Assembly (NCBI GenBank): GCA_964485405.1 | Contig: CAZAJG010000009.1 | Location: 43,330-107,329 of the forward strand | DNA from: CAKZNE01 sp964485405 | GTDB taxonomy: Bacteria; Bacteroidota; Bacteroidia; Flavobacteriales; Schleiferiaceae | DNA: 64,000 nucleotides | Direction: 5' to 3' | Shown here: one piece after another, positions 1 through 7,501 of the stretch | Layout: each line of letters opens with the position of its first letter | Position numbering within the stretch: the stretch's first letter is position 1 | Translations under genes and position numbers: made by a program | Notes under the pieces: generated by a model | Seen by the model: the letters and a program-made list of their open reading frames with translations, nothing else | Database searches by the model: none | Told to the model about the DNA's origin: nothing

Positions 1-1
1 G

Positions 2-382
2 GAGTTTAAAGGCTGGATAAAGAATAATACTTCTGGGGTACATATTATCCAAATAAAGGCAAATCGACCCAATGAAATCCCGATAAAAGAGAGCAAAAAA
101 ACGAAACTCGATCAAATAGCATTACCTATAAATGGAGTGGTTCAAAGCTTTAATAATCTACAAATCTATAATAAATCGATACTTACAAATTGGAGTAGTG
201 AGGTTCTAGATTTTTCAATGGAAGTGAGTCGTTTTTCTTTATTCGAAAAAGAAGATAAAGTATCCCTAAGTTGGCACCTTACAGAGGAGGAAAAACGAAC
301 TATACTTCAAACCTTTCAGAATAAATCCAATCAAAAAGAGCTGGCCTGGTTGAAAGAATCCTTAAATACCCCTAAGGATTAA
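2..382 (+). CDS. C-terminal fragment of an unidentified protein (5' end outside window)
   Basis: The reading frame is open from base 2 to a TAA at 380-382, so about 126 residues of the C-terminal end are visible and the start lies upstream of the window. The visible part is charged and hydrophilic, with no membrane segment, cysteine motif or repeat; it ends in a Lys/Glu-rich stretch (LTEEEKRTIL, then KESLNTPKD). I do not recognise the family and assign no function. The gene converges on the fasciclin gene and the two 3' ends overlap by 11 bases (372-382). Reality of the gene is likely because the frame is long, has ordinary codon use for the window and ends exactly against the neighbour. Confidence 0.6.
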   Translation, partial: EFKGWIKNNTSGVHIIQIKANRPNEIPIKESKKTKLDQIALPINGVVQSFNNLQIYNKSILTNWSSEVLDFSMEVSRFSLFEKEDKVSLSWHLTEEEKRTILQTFQNKSNQKELAWLKESLNTPKD

Positions 383-1355
383 GCAATACATTACTAATAA
401 TGTGCACAGTACCGTTGGTTGCCGTAATATCTCTAAAAAAGAAAAATGCTTGCACGCCTTGCCCATCCGTAATACTAAGGTTTCCACCTGTTGTATTGAT
501 GCTTTGTGTGGTTCCGCTCAAGCGAGTATCATAATTTCGTGTTTCAAAGTTTTCTGACCTTTCACTACCTAAAAGAATATGGTACTCCAATGCATCTTGT
601 AAAGCCGATGCTCCCAATTCATTTACCATTTCCACAACATTAGAAATATTAGCTTGGTTGCTGTAAAATTGATTAAAAGCCCCATCGTTAGGAGCCATCA
701 AGGTGTAACTGGTATTAGGTGTAGATAAAGTGCTAATAATATCTCCGTCTGCTAAGCCTGCAGCTGTTCTTAAATCAAAAAAGGCATCGTTATTTTGAAT
801 AAAGTCACCAATACTTTGAGGCTGTAGTACGCCATTTATTTTATGGATTATACCGTTTGAGGCTTCGATGTCTCCAGCACCTAAGCTAGTAGTATTACCA
901 TTTAAGGTAACACCGGTTGTGGTATTGATGAAAATATCTAACGAAAAACCATCATCATTGGACGCCCTAGTTTTAATGTAGCCTGTAGCGAGTTCGTCCA
1001 TCGTAAAACGATCTTGTAAAATGTGGTATAAGATAATCTGTTGTGCTACATCTGTGTTAACTACGGTTAGCCAAGCATCTATGCTAGAATAGCCTAGGTC
1101 TGCTAAAAAGGCATTAAAAATAGTATTCGTAGGCGCAAAAACGGTTAAATCTGTTCCCGTATTGAGCGTATTACTTAAACCAGTTTTGTCTATGGCTTCT
1201 AAGAAAAGGCTTAATTCGGAGTCACTTTCCGCTACTTGTAAAACATTCTGGGTGCCCGGATCTGTTGTGGTACTTCCGCCATCATCGTCCGAACAAGCAG
1301 TCATTATTCCAACAACAGCAACCAAAATCACCCACTTATTAATAATACGATTCAT
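372..1355 (-). CDS. Fasciclin (FAS1) domain lipoprotein
   Basis: A 327-residue surface lipoprotein. From the ATG at 1353-1355 the product begins MNRIINKWVILVAVVG and reaches a lipobox IMTAC at Cys21, followed by SDDDGG, which matches the acidic lipoprotein export signal that sends Bacteroidetes lipoproteins to the cell surface. Two FAS1 domains follow (roughly residues 36-178 and 182-325), each with FAS1-type sequences such as TVFAPTNTIFNAF and TLMAPNDGAFNQF. FAS1 domains act in cell adhesion and matrix contact; the ligand here is unknown. An in-frame GTG at 1379 would add eight residues in front of the signal peptide and is less likely. It is a lone gene, divergent from the ABC ATPase and convergent with the upstream fragment. 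Confidence 0.9.
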   Translation of the reverse strand: MNRIINKWVILVAVVGIMTACSDDDGGSTTTDPGTQNVLQVAESDSELSLFLEAIDKTGLSNTLNTGTDLTVFAPTNTIFNAFLADLGYSSIDAWLTVVNTDVAQQIILYHILQDRFTMDELATGYIKTRASNDDGFSLDIFINTTTGVTLNGNTTSLGAGDIEASNGIIHKINGVLQPQSIGDFIQNNDAFFDLRTAAGLADGDIISTLSTPNTSYTLMAPNDGAFNQFYSNQANISNVVEMVNELGASALQDALEYHILLGSERSENFETRNYDTRLSGTTQSINTTGGNLSITDGQGVQAFFFFRDITATNGTVHIISNVLLNP

Positions 1356-1480
1356 AACTTTTTCTTTAAAAGTAAACACTCAGTAACCAAGCATTAAACG
1401 AAAATAAATAGTCTTTCAATATTATAGATCATTTAAATAATAATTAAGTTGCCTGCTCTTGAGTTTTTAACATACGAGTA

Positions 1481-2452
1481 TTGGAAAAGATAGACAAGGA
1501 AAAATTATTAGAAGTAAAACGACTATACTTTTCGTATGGCGATAAACCCATACTCAAGAATTTGAGTTTTGAGTTAAGAACAGGAGAGATTTTGGCTATT
1601 ATTGGCGAAAGTGGTTCAGGGAAAACTTCACTTTTAAAACTATTAGCAGGACTTTTATCTCCGAATAGAGGTGAAATATTCTATAAAGGTAATGTGGTGC
1701 AGGGACCAAATGAGAAGCTTATTCCGGGCCATGAGTCGATAAAACTGGTGAATCAAGATTTTGATTTGATGCCTTATCTTTCTGTGAGCGATAATATTTT
1801 AAGAGATAACTTAGGCTTAAGTGACCGGGCTAGAAAAAAAACGCTGGGTTATTATCAGAAAAGCCTAAAGCTCAATACCGTCAAAACACAACAGGCTGCA
1901 AAAACATCTGGCGGACAAAAGCAAAGAGTAGCGCTTGCTACAGCATTGGCATCAAGGCCTGCTGTATTGTTACTGGATGAGCCTTTTTCGAATATGGATT
2001 TCCCTTTAAAACAAAGTATAATTAACCGTATCCAATCCGATTGGAAAGCGAATGGAACTATATTGATAGCGCACGAACCTTCTGATGTATTAAGCCTAGC
2101 AAACCGAATACTTGTATTGAAAGATGGGAGAATTGAACAAGAAGGAAACACACAACAGCTCTATCAAAACCCTAAGAATCGTTATGTAGCAGAGCTGCTA
2201 GGGTCAATTAATCATATTAAGCAGGAAGAAGCCTATTTGCTGGATTTAGAAACAGATGAAGATTTGTGGATTAGGCCGGATCGTTTTATTATTTCGGACC
2301 AAGGATTAACACTGAAAAAAACGGCACTAGAGTTTTATGGCGCTTTTAAAATTCTCAAAGGAAAATGTGAAGGTATATCCAATGAAATTTTGATTCAACT
2401 AGCCTCTTACGAAGAAGTAGGGGATGAGGTAAAAGTAGGTTTACGGCAATAA
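1481..2452 (+). CDS. ABC transporter ATP-binding protein (PotA/FbpC-like, stand-alone)
   Basis: A 323-residue cytoplasmic ATPase subunit of an ABC importer-like system. Visible are Walker A GESGSGKTS (42-50), Q-loop NQDF (91-94), signature TSGGQKQR (142-149, Thr in place of the usual Leu), Walker B AVLLLDE (161-167) and the switch histidine in IAHEP (His198). About 85 residues follow the ATPase core and resemble the extra C-terminal regulatory/TOBE-like region of PotA, FbpC and MalK-type proteins, so a solute importer is more likely than an exporter; the substrate cannot be told. No permease or binding protein is adjacent. The start is TTG: an in-frame stop lies at 1460-1462 and no ATG or GTG occurs before the Walker A region. 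Confidence 0.85.
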   Translation: MEKIDKEKLLEVKRLYFSYGDKPILKNLSFELRTGEILAIIGESGSGKTSLLKLLAGLLSPNRGEIFYKGNVVQGPNEKLIPGHESIKLVNQDFDLMPYLSVSDNILRDNLGLSDRARKKTLGYYQKSLKLNTVKTQQAAKTSGGQKQRVALATALASRPAVLLLDEPFSNMDFPLKQSIINRIQSDWKANGTILIAHEPSDVLSLANRILVLKDGRIEQEGNTQQLYQNPKNRYVAELLGSINHIKQEEAYLLDLETDEDLWIRPDRFIISDQGLTLKKTALEFYGAFKILKGKCEGISNEILIQLASYEEVGDEVKVGLRQ

Positions 2453-2480
2453 AAAAAGCCATCCCTACTGGGATGGCTTT
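2451..2480. terminator. Bidirectional intrinsic terminator
   Basis: A perfect 8-bp stem (GCCATCCC 2458-2465 / GGGATGGC 2470-2477) with a TACT loop is flanked by an A-run on the left (2451-2457) and T residues on the right. It sits between the convergent ABC ATPase gene and rplT and can stop transcription from both sides. Confidence 0.85.
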
Positions 2481-2502
2481 TATAAATAAGAACCGAAGTT
2501 AA

Positions 2503-2847
2503 TTACTTTACTTTATTCATTACGGCTTTAAAAGCTTCCGGATGGTTCATGGCTAAATCGGCCAATACTTTACGGTTAAGCTCTATCCCGCTAGCTTTAA
2601 CTTTACCCATAAAAGCAGAGTAAGACATTCCTTCCTGACGAGCTCCAGCGTTAATACGTTGAATCCATAAAGAACGGAAATTTCTCTTTTTGGTTTTACG
2701 GTCTCTGTAGCTGTAAGAAAGCCCTTTTTCAACGGCATTCTTGGCAACAGTCCATACGTTTTTTCTACGACCAAAGTAACCTTTGGCCATTTTCATTACT
2801 TTTTTTCTTCTAGCTCTACTAGCTACTGAATTTACTGATCTAGGCAT
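2503..2847 (-). CDS. rplT: 50S ribosomal protein L20
   Basis: A 114-residue protein with the full bacterial L20 pattern: N-terminal basic tail (MPRSVNSVASRARRKKVMKM), the GYFGRRKNVW segment, the conserved RKTKKRNFRSLWIQRINA region and the C-terminal globular part. L20 binds 23S rRNA during early assembly of the large subunit. It is the last gene of the thrS-infC-rpmI-rplT operon, and the terminator at 2451-2480 follows. The 79-base rpmI-rplT spacer shows no obvious autoregulatory L20 mimic by eye. Confidence 0.98.
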   Translation of the reverse strand: MPRSVNSVASRARRKKVMKMAKGYFGRRKNVWTVAKNAVEKGLSYSYRDRKTKKRNFRSLWIQRINAGARQEGMSYSAFMGKVKASGIELNRKVLADLAMNHPEAFKAVMNKVK

Positions 2848-2926
2848 AATTTTAATTTTTTGAGCAAGGCGATCACGAAACTAAATCGGTTCTTAGGTGC
2901 ACTTACACAGGGTTAATTAATAACTC

Positions 2927-3121
2927 TTAAATACAAAGTTGTTTTTTGATATTCGGCTCATCACTGCTGTCCACAAGGCCAGAATGTGTGAGGTTACGCT
3001 TTTGTTTAGTCGTTTTCTTAGTAAGAATATGACTTTTAAAAGCGTGCTTTCTTTTGATTTTTCCAGTACCAGTAAGCTTAAAACGCTTTTTGGCACTAGA
3101 TTTTGTTTTCATCTTTGGCAT
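2927..3121 (-). CDS. rpmI: 50S ribosomal protein L35
   Basis: A 64-residue, very basic protein starting MPKMKTKSSAKKRFKLTGTG, the standard L35 N terminus, and ending IKKQLCI where relatives usually read IKQQLRI-like sequences. It is a component of the large ribosomal subunit. The ATG at 3119-3121 lies 26 bases after the infC stop and rplT follows, the usual order in Flavobacteriia. Confidence 0.97.
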   Translation of the reverse strand: MPKMKTKSSAKKRFKLTGTGKIKRKHAFKSHILTKKTTKQKRNLTHSGLVDSSDEPNIKKQLCI

Positions 3122-3147
3122 CTTCTTTTCGCTTTTATTTCGGGTTC

Positions 3148-3702
3148 TTATTTATTCTTTTTTGGAGCGATCATCATGATCATGCGCTTACCTTCTAACT
3201 TAGGTAGACTTTCTACTTTACAAAGTTCCTCTAAATCTTGAGCAAGCCTAAGCAGTAATATTTCTCCTTTATCTTTAAAAACAATCGATCTTCCTTTAAA
3301 GAATACATATGCTTTAATCTTAGAACCTTCTTCTAAGAATTTGATAGCATGCTTTCTTTTAAACTCGTAATCATGGTCATCTGTATTCGGTCCGAAACGG
3401 ATCTCCTTAACCACGGTTTTTTGAGCTTTTTGAGCGATTTCCTTTTGTTTCTTCTTTTGGTCGTACAAGAACTTCTTGTAATCAACCACCTTAACCACCG
3501 GAGGATCTGCCTTATCGGATATAAGGACAAGATCTAAACCTTGTTCTTTTGATAGAGCCAAAGCTTCTGGAGTTGTGTAAACTCCTGCTTCAATATTTTC
3601 TCCAACAACTCTAACTTTAGGAAATCTGATCTTTTCATTGATCAGATGAGCGTCTTCTTTAACCCTTCTGGGTTGTGGTCTGCGGTTAAATCTTTTAGCC
3701 AG
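3148..3702 (-). CDS. infC: Translation initiation factor IF-3, CTG start
   Basis: Encodes IF-3 of 184 residues: N-terminal domain with RRPQPRRVKEDAHLINEKI and FPKVRVVGENIEAGVYTT, linker, and C-terminal domain with KEIRFGPNTDDHDYEFKRKH, AYVFFKGRSI and MIAPKKNK. IF-3 binds the 30S subunit, blocks subunit joining and proofreads the start codon. Between an in-frame TAA (3715-3717) and the first conserved residues the codons are AAA GAC AAA GAA CTG GCT AAA AGA TTT AAC, so no ATG, GTG, TTG or ATT is available; CTG at 3700-3702 gives the family-typical start M-A-K-R-F-N-R-R. A TTG at 3559-3561 would remove half of the N-terminal domain. IF-3 is known to repress its own mRNA by rejecting a rare start codon in E. 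coli (AUU), which fits here by inference. The gene follows the thrS stop by 16 bases. Confidence 0.95.
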   Translation of the reverse strand: MAKRFNRRPQPRRVKEDAHLINEKIRFPKVRVVGENIEAGVYTTPEALALSKEQGLDLVLISDKADPPVVKVVDYKKFLYDQKKKQKEIAQKAQKTVVKEIRFGPNTDDHDYEFKRKHAIKFLEEGSKIKAYVFFKGRSIVFKDKGEILLLRLAQDLEELCKVESLPKLEGKRMIMMIAPKKNK

Positions 3703-3718
3703 TTCTTTGTCTTTTTAA

Positions 3719-5659
3719 TTAAACTTCAAATACGTCAATCTTTTCTTTTACCTCATCGTTAACCATTTTGGCAAATTCCTCAATGGTCATGGAGCCAAGG
3801 TCACCCTCTCCATGTTTACGAACAGAAACGGATCCATTTTCTTCTTCTTTCTCACCTACAATAAGCATGTAAGGGATTTTGGAAACTTCTGCATCACGGA
3901 TTTTCCTACCCGTTTTTTCGCTTCGCTCGTCAATAAGCGTGCGAAGGTCGTAATTTTTAAGCAAATACGAAACTTTGTCCGCATACGCTTGATATTTTTC
4001 ACTGATTGGTAAAATGATGATTTGATCCGGAGTTAACCAAAGAGGAAAATCTCCACCACAATGCTCTAACAAAACAGCTACAAATCGTTCCATACTACCA
4101 AAAGGAGCACGGTGTATCATTACAGGTCTGTGCATTTCATTATCAGACCCTTTATATTCTAATTCAAACCTTTCAGGAAGATTGTAATCTACTTGAATGG
4201 TACCCAATTGCCATTGACGACCCAATGCGTCTTTAACCATAAAATCTAGCTTTGGTCCGTAAAAGGCAGCTTCGCCATATTCTATAACAGTATTGAGGTC
4301 CTTTTCACTGGCAGCTTCAAGGATGGCATTCTCTGCTTTTTCCCAATTTTCATCAGAACCAATGTACTTACTCTTATCCTCTTTATCTCTTAAAGATATT
4401 TGGGCAGTAAAATTGTCAAAGTCAAGGGTTTTGAAGATATATAGAACAAGATCAATTACCTTTTTAAATTCATCTTTCAATTGCTCTGGCATGCAAAACA
4501 AATGCGCATCATCTTGGGTAAAACCTCTAACCCGGGTTAAGCCGTGAAGTTCTCCACTTTGCTCATATCGATAAACCGTCCCAAATTCTGCAAAACGAAT
4601 CGGTAAATCTTTATAGGATCTTGGCTGACTCTTATAAATCTCACAATGGTGAGGGCAATTCATTGGTTTTAAAAGATACTCCTCATCTTCTTGAGGAGTA
4701 TGGATAGGTTGGAATGAATCTTTGCCGTACTTGGCGTAATGTCCGCTAGTAACATAAAGCTCCTTATTTCCAATATGAGGACTAATTACCTGCTCATAAC
4801 CAGCTTTCTTTTGAGCTTCTTTCAAGAAGTTTTCCAAACGTTCTCTTAACGCAGCCCCTTTTGGTAGCCAAAGCGGTAAACCTTGACCTACTTTTTGAGA
4901 AAAGGTAATTAATTCTAGTTCTTTACCTAATTTTCTATGATCTCTTTTTTTTGCTTCCTCAAGTAGTTCCAAATGCTCTTTAAGCATAGAAGCTTTTGGG
5001 AAGGATATGCCATACACTCGCGTTAACTGAGGGTTATTCTCATTACCTCTCCAGTAAGCACCTGCTACACTCATTACTTTTACAGCTTTTATAAAGCCCG
5101 TATGTGGAATATGTCCACCGCGGCATAAGTCTGTAAAATCGGCATGATCACAAAAGGTGATATCTCCATCTACTAAGTTTTCAATGAGCTCTGTTTTAAA
5201 AACATTGTTTTTATATTCCTCTAAAGCGTCTGCCTTTGAAACAGAACGCATCTTGAATTCAGATTTTTGCCTTGCATTTTCAAGCATTAGCTTTTCAATT
5301 TTAGCAAAATCACCTTCACCAACGCTTTTTTCTCCAAAATCTACATCATAGTAAAAACCATTTTCGATAGCTGGACCAATTGTTAATTTACTGTCAGGAT
5401 AGAGTTGAAGAATGGACTGGGCTAAAACATGGGCAGAAGAGTGCCAAAATGCTTTCTTTCCTTCAACACTGTCCCACGTGTACAAAACTAAATTACCATC
5501 GGTTGTAAGTGGTGTTGTAGGCTCAACGGTTTCTTCATTGAAACTTGCAGAAAGAACGTTTCTGGCCAAGCCATGGCTGATGCTCATGGCAACATCTATG
5601 GCCGATGTTCCACTTTGGAACTCTTTAACACTACCATCCGGTAAAGTAATTTTAATCAT
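3719..5659 (-). CDS. thrS: Threonyl-tRNA synthetase
   Basis: A 646-residue class II synthetase that charges tRNA-Thr. In order: TGS domain (about 1-60, starting MIKITLPDGSVKEF), editing/SAD domain (about 65-240, with HSSAHVLAQ and the CRGGHIPHTG segment), catalytic core (about 260-540) with the zinc-binding cysteine in LKPMNCPHHCEIY, motif 2 around FAEFGTVYRYEQSGELHG and motif 3 in HRAPFGSMERF, and the anticodon-binding domain (about 545-646). Both zinc-site and editing-site histidines appear present, so the enzyme looks complete. It is the first gene of the thrS-infC-rpmI-rplT operon. No T-box is visible upstream. Confidence 0.98.
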   Translation of the reverse strand: MIKITLPDGSVKEFQSGTSAIDVAMSISHGLARNVLSASFNEETVEPTTPLTTDGNLVLYTWDSVEGKKAFWHSSAHVLAQSILQLYPDSKLTIGPAIENGFYYDVDFGEKSVGEGDFAKIEKLMLENARQKSEFKMRSVSKADALEEYKNNVFKTELIENLVDGDITFCDHADFTDLCRGGHIPHTGFIKAVKVMSVAGAYWRGNENNPQLTRVYGISFPKASMLKEHLELLEEAKKRDHRKLGKELELITFSQKVGQGLPLWLPKGAALRERLENFLKEAQKKAGYEQVISPHIGNKELYVTSGHYAKYGKDSFQPIHTPQEDEEYLLKPMNCPHHCEIYKSQPRSYKDLPIRFAEFGTVYRYEQSGELHGLTRVRGFTQDDAHLFCMPEQLKDEFKKVIDLVLYIFKTLDFDNFTAQISLRDKEDKSKYIGSDENWEKAENAILEAASEKDLNTVIEYGEAAFYGPKLDFMVKDALGRQWQLGTIQVDYNLPERFELEYKGSDNEMHRPVMIHRAPFGSMERFVAVLLEHCGGDFPLWLTPDQIIILPISEKYQAYADKVSYLLKNYDLRTLIDERSEKTGRKIRDAEVSKIPYMLIVGEKEEENGSVSVRKHGEGDLGSMTIEEFAKMVNDEVKEKIDVFEV

Positions 5660-5735
5660 AATGCGTTAAATTCTAAACGATTTAGTACTCTACTTTCCAT
5701 CTTTTGTTTAAGCTTTTGGAAAATTAGAAGCGCGC

Positions 5736-5743
5736 AAAGATAG
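5736..5743 (-). promoter_or_regulatory. Putative -7 box of the thrS operon promoter
   Basis: On the minus strand the sequence reads TATCTTTG, a perfect match to the Bacteroidetes -7 element TAnnTTTG, 76 bases upstream of the thrS ATG. No clear -33 TTG lies at the ideal distance, so the call is tentative. Confidence 0.4.
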
Positions 5744-5928
5744 CAAATCACAAAGCTCTGGTGTAGTTAATTTTGTCTATAATTATTCGTCTAAAAATCA
5801 AAGCTTCATCCATTAATCGTAAATATCTAGCCTTTAAATGCACTATTCTGGTGATGTAGTTTTTTATCATGATATTGCACCTCCAATTATTGCTACACTA
5901 TTTATTTGATCCTCATTATTAGTCTTTA

Positions 5929-6039
5929 ATGGCTCAAAGAGAACAAGCTATACGCGTTTTTTTTCTGGTTGTACTGAAAGGAATAATTCTGTTTCTTCTT
6001 TGGTACTTGGCTAAAGACTTATTTGTTTTCTTCATCTAA
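5929..6039 (+). CDS. Possible 36-residue single-pass membrane protein
   Basis: An ATG-to-TAA frame encodes MAQREQAIRVFFLVVLKG followed by a continuous hydrophobic helix rich in Ile, Leu, Phe and Trp, then KDLFVFFI. A short charged N terminus and one transmembrane segment fit a small inner-membrane protein. It lies in the 436-base gap between thrS and the thioesterase gene and ends 56 bases before the latter on the same strand, so it could be the first gene of the men operon. There is no clear ribosome-binding site. I do not recognise a family; the AT-rich codons could give such a helix by chance. In the remaining 5660-5928 I see only the putative thrS -7 box. Confidence 0.4.
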   Translation: MAQREQAIRVFFLVVLKGIILFLLWYLAKDLFVFFI

Positions 6040-6095
6040 ACAATAGAATAAACCTTTTCCGCTTGCATTCAAGTTTCATAGATATCTTTGACCAC

Positions 6096-6521
6096 ATGGA
6101 AAAAGAAGAGTTACTAGCAATTTTTAATAGCATGAGCAAAGGAACACTCATGGAAACCCTAAAAATAACGTATATGGATGTAGATCCCGTAAAGGGTATG
6201 CTTCGAGCAAAAATGCCGGTCAGCCCTCGGGTTCATCAACCTATGGGTTTATTGCATGGTGGTGCAAGTGCTGCTATTGCTGAGAGTGTTGGAAGTGCAG
6301 CTAGTTGTTTGTTTGCTGATCCAAAGGAGTATGCAATATTAGGTATTGAACTTAGTTGTAATCATCTAAAAAGTAAGAAGGAAGGTTGGGTAACAGCAAC
6401 CGGAAATATTCTACACAAAGGAAAGAGTACGCATTTATGGGAGATTAAAATAGAGGATGAAGAAGGCAGATTGATTTCACATTGTAAGCTTACCAATATG
6501 ATTAGACCGCTTAAAAAGTAG
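6096..6521 (+). CDS. menI: Hotdog-fold thioesterase, probable DHNA-CoA thioesterase
   Basis: A 141-residue PaaI/YdiI-like single-hotdog thioesterase. It has the family motif around VHQPMGLLHGGASAAIAES, with the HGG loop (54-56) and a catalytic Glu63 on the central helix. Members of this group hydrolyse acyl-CoA; YdiI of E. coli and relatives release 1,4-dihydroxy-2-naphthoate (DHNA) from DHNA-CoA in menaquinone synthesis. The assignment to that reaction is inferred from position: the stop is two bases before menF, which overlaps menD. The start is taken at ATG 6096; a TTG at 6063 would add 11 residues without family support. Confidence 0.75.
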   Translation: MEKEELLAIFNSMSKGTLMETLKITYMDVDPVKGMLRAKMPVSPRVHQPMGLLHGGASAAIAESVGSAASCLFADPKEYAILGIELSCNHLKSKKEGWVTATGNILHKGKSTHLWEIKIEDEEGRLISHCKLTNMIRPLKK

Positions 6522-6523
6522 AG

Positions 6524-7501
6524 GTGAAGAACTATTTATTAATCAGTGTTCCCGAATCTATCGATTATAGAATCTACAAAGAATCTGAAAATGGTTCAGA
6601 TCTAGAGGTTCTGTTTCAACCCTTTTCTAAGACAGAGGAGAATATTCATTTTCTGGCGGAAGAAACCGCTGATTTACCTCAAGAGATCAGCTTGAAAACG
6701 TTTCAAGAAGATGCTAGTTTATATTCAAAAGAAGAATACATCGAGCTATTAAACCAAACGGTTGAGCATATAAGGGAAGAGAAACTTGGGAAAATTGTAA
6801 TTTCCAGAAAAGAACGATTTTCTTTTGATAAAGGGGTATTACATCTGTATAAAAATCTGGTTAAGGAATACCCTAAGGCATGCGTTTATCTATTAATTCA
6901 TGAAAAAACTGGAGTTTGGATGGGAGCTACTCCTGAACTTTTAGTGGAAGGCAGAGATGGCCTACTCAAAACTATGAGCTTAGCCGGCACCAGAGAAGTG
7001 GGAAAGGAAAATAGTTTTGAAGAAAAAGAGGAAAGGGAACAAGAACTTGTTACAGATTATATTTTATCCAGTTTAGAAAACTTCTCGGGAATTTCTTCTG
7101 TTGAGTTGAGCAACAGAGAAAAAGTAAGAGCCGGGAATCTCTATCATTTTATAAATCGAATTCAGGCCAAATATTCGAAAAAATTTGCGCTAGACGACTT
7201 TTTCAATGCTTTTCATCCTACACCAGCAGTAGGCGGATTTCCAAAACTTAAGGCTTTAGATTTTATAAGAAACAAGGAGAGGCACGATCGTTCTTTATAT
7301 GCCGGCTTTTTTGGCATTAAGAATAAATCTGAATTCACTTATTTTGTGAACTTGCGTTGTATGCAGTTGTTTAAAGGAAAAGCAGTTTTATATGCGGGAG
7401 GTGGCATAACGGCCAACTCTAATCCAGAAGAAGAATGGAATGAGACAAGTGCAAAAATGAGGACACTATTAAATGTGCTATTAGCTTCAAAAAATAAATG
7501 A
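6524..7501 (+). CDS. menF: Isochorismate synthase
   Basis: A 325-residue chorismate-binding enzyme that converts chorismate to isochorismate, the entry step of menaquinone synthesis. The MST-family core is complete: GKIVISRKERF, the TPELLVEG segment, SLAGTRE (Gly155 region), an acidic EEKEEREQELVTDYI helix with Mg-binding glutamates, HPTPAVGGFPK, DRSLYAGFFG and the terminal YAGGGITANSNPEEEWNET. The N-terminal part is much shorter than in E. coli MenF (about 430 residues), which is common in Bacteroidota. Initiation is at GTG, two bases after the thioesterase stop. The last codons overlap menD as ATGA, so translational coupling is likely. Confidence 0.93.
   Translation: MKNYLLISVPESIDYRIYKESENGSDLEVLFQPFSKTEENIHFLAEETADLPQEISLKTFQEDASLYSKEEYIELLNQTVEHIREEKLGKIVISRKERFSFDKGVLHLYKNLVKEYPKACVYLLIHEKTGVWMGATPELLVEGRDGLLKTMSLAGTREVGKENSFEEKEEREQELVTDYILSSLENFSGISSVELSNREKVRAGNLYHFINRIQAKYSKKFALDDFFNAFHPTPAVGGFPKLKALDFIRNKERHDRSLYAGFFGIKNKSEFTYFVNLRCMQLFKGKAVLYAGGGITANSNPEEEWNETSAKMRTLLNVLLASKNK

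Noticed and set aside
3148..3561. infC starting at TTG 3561
   Set aside because: It would remove 47 codons that encode the conserved IF-3 N-terminal domain.
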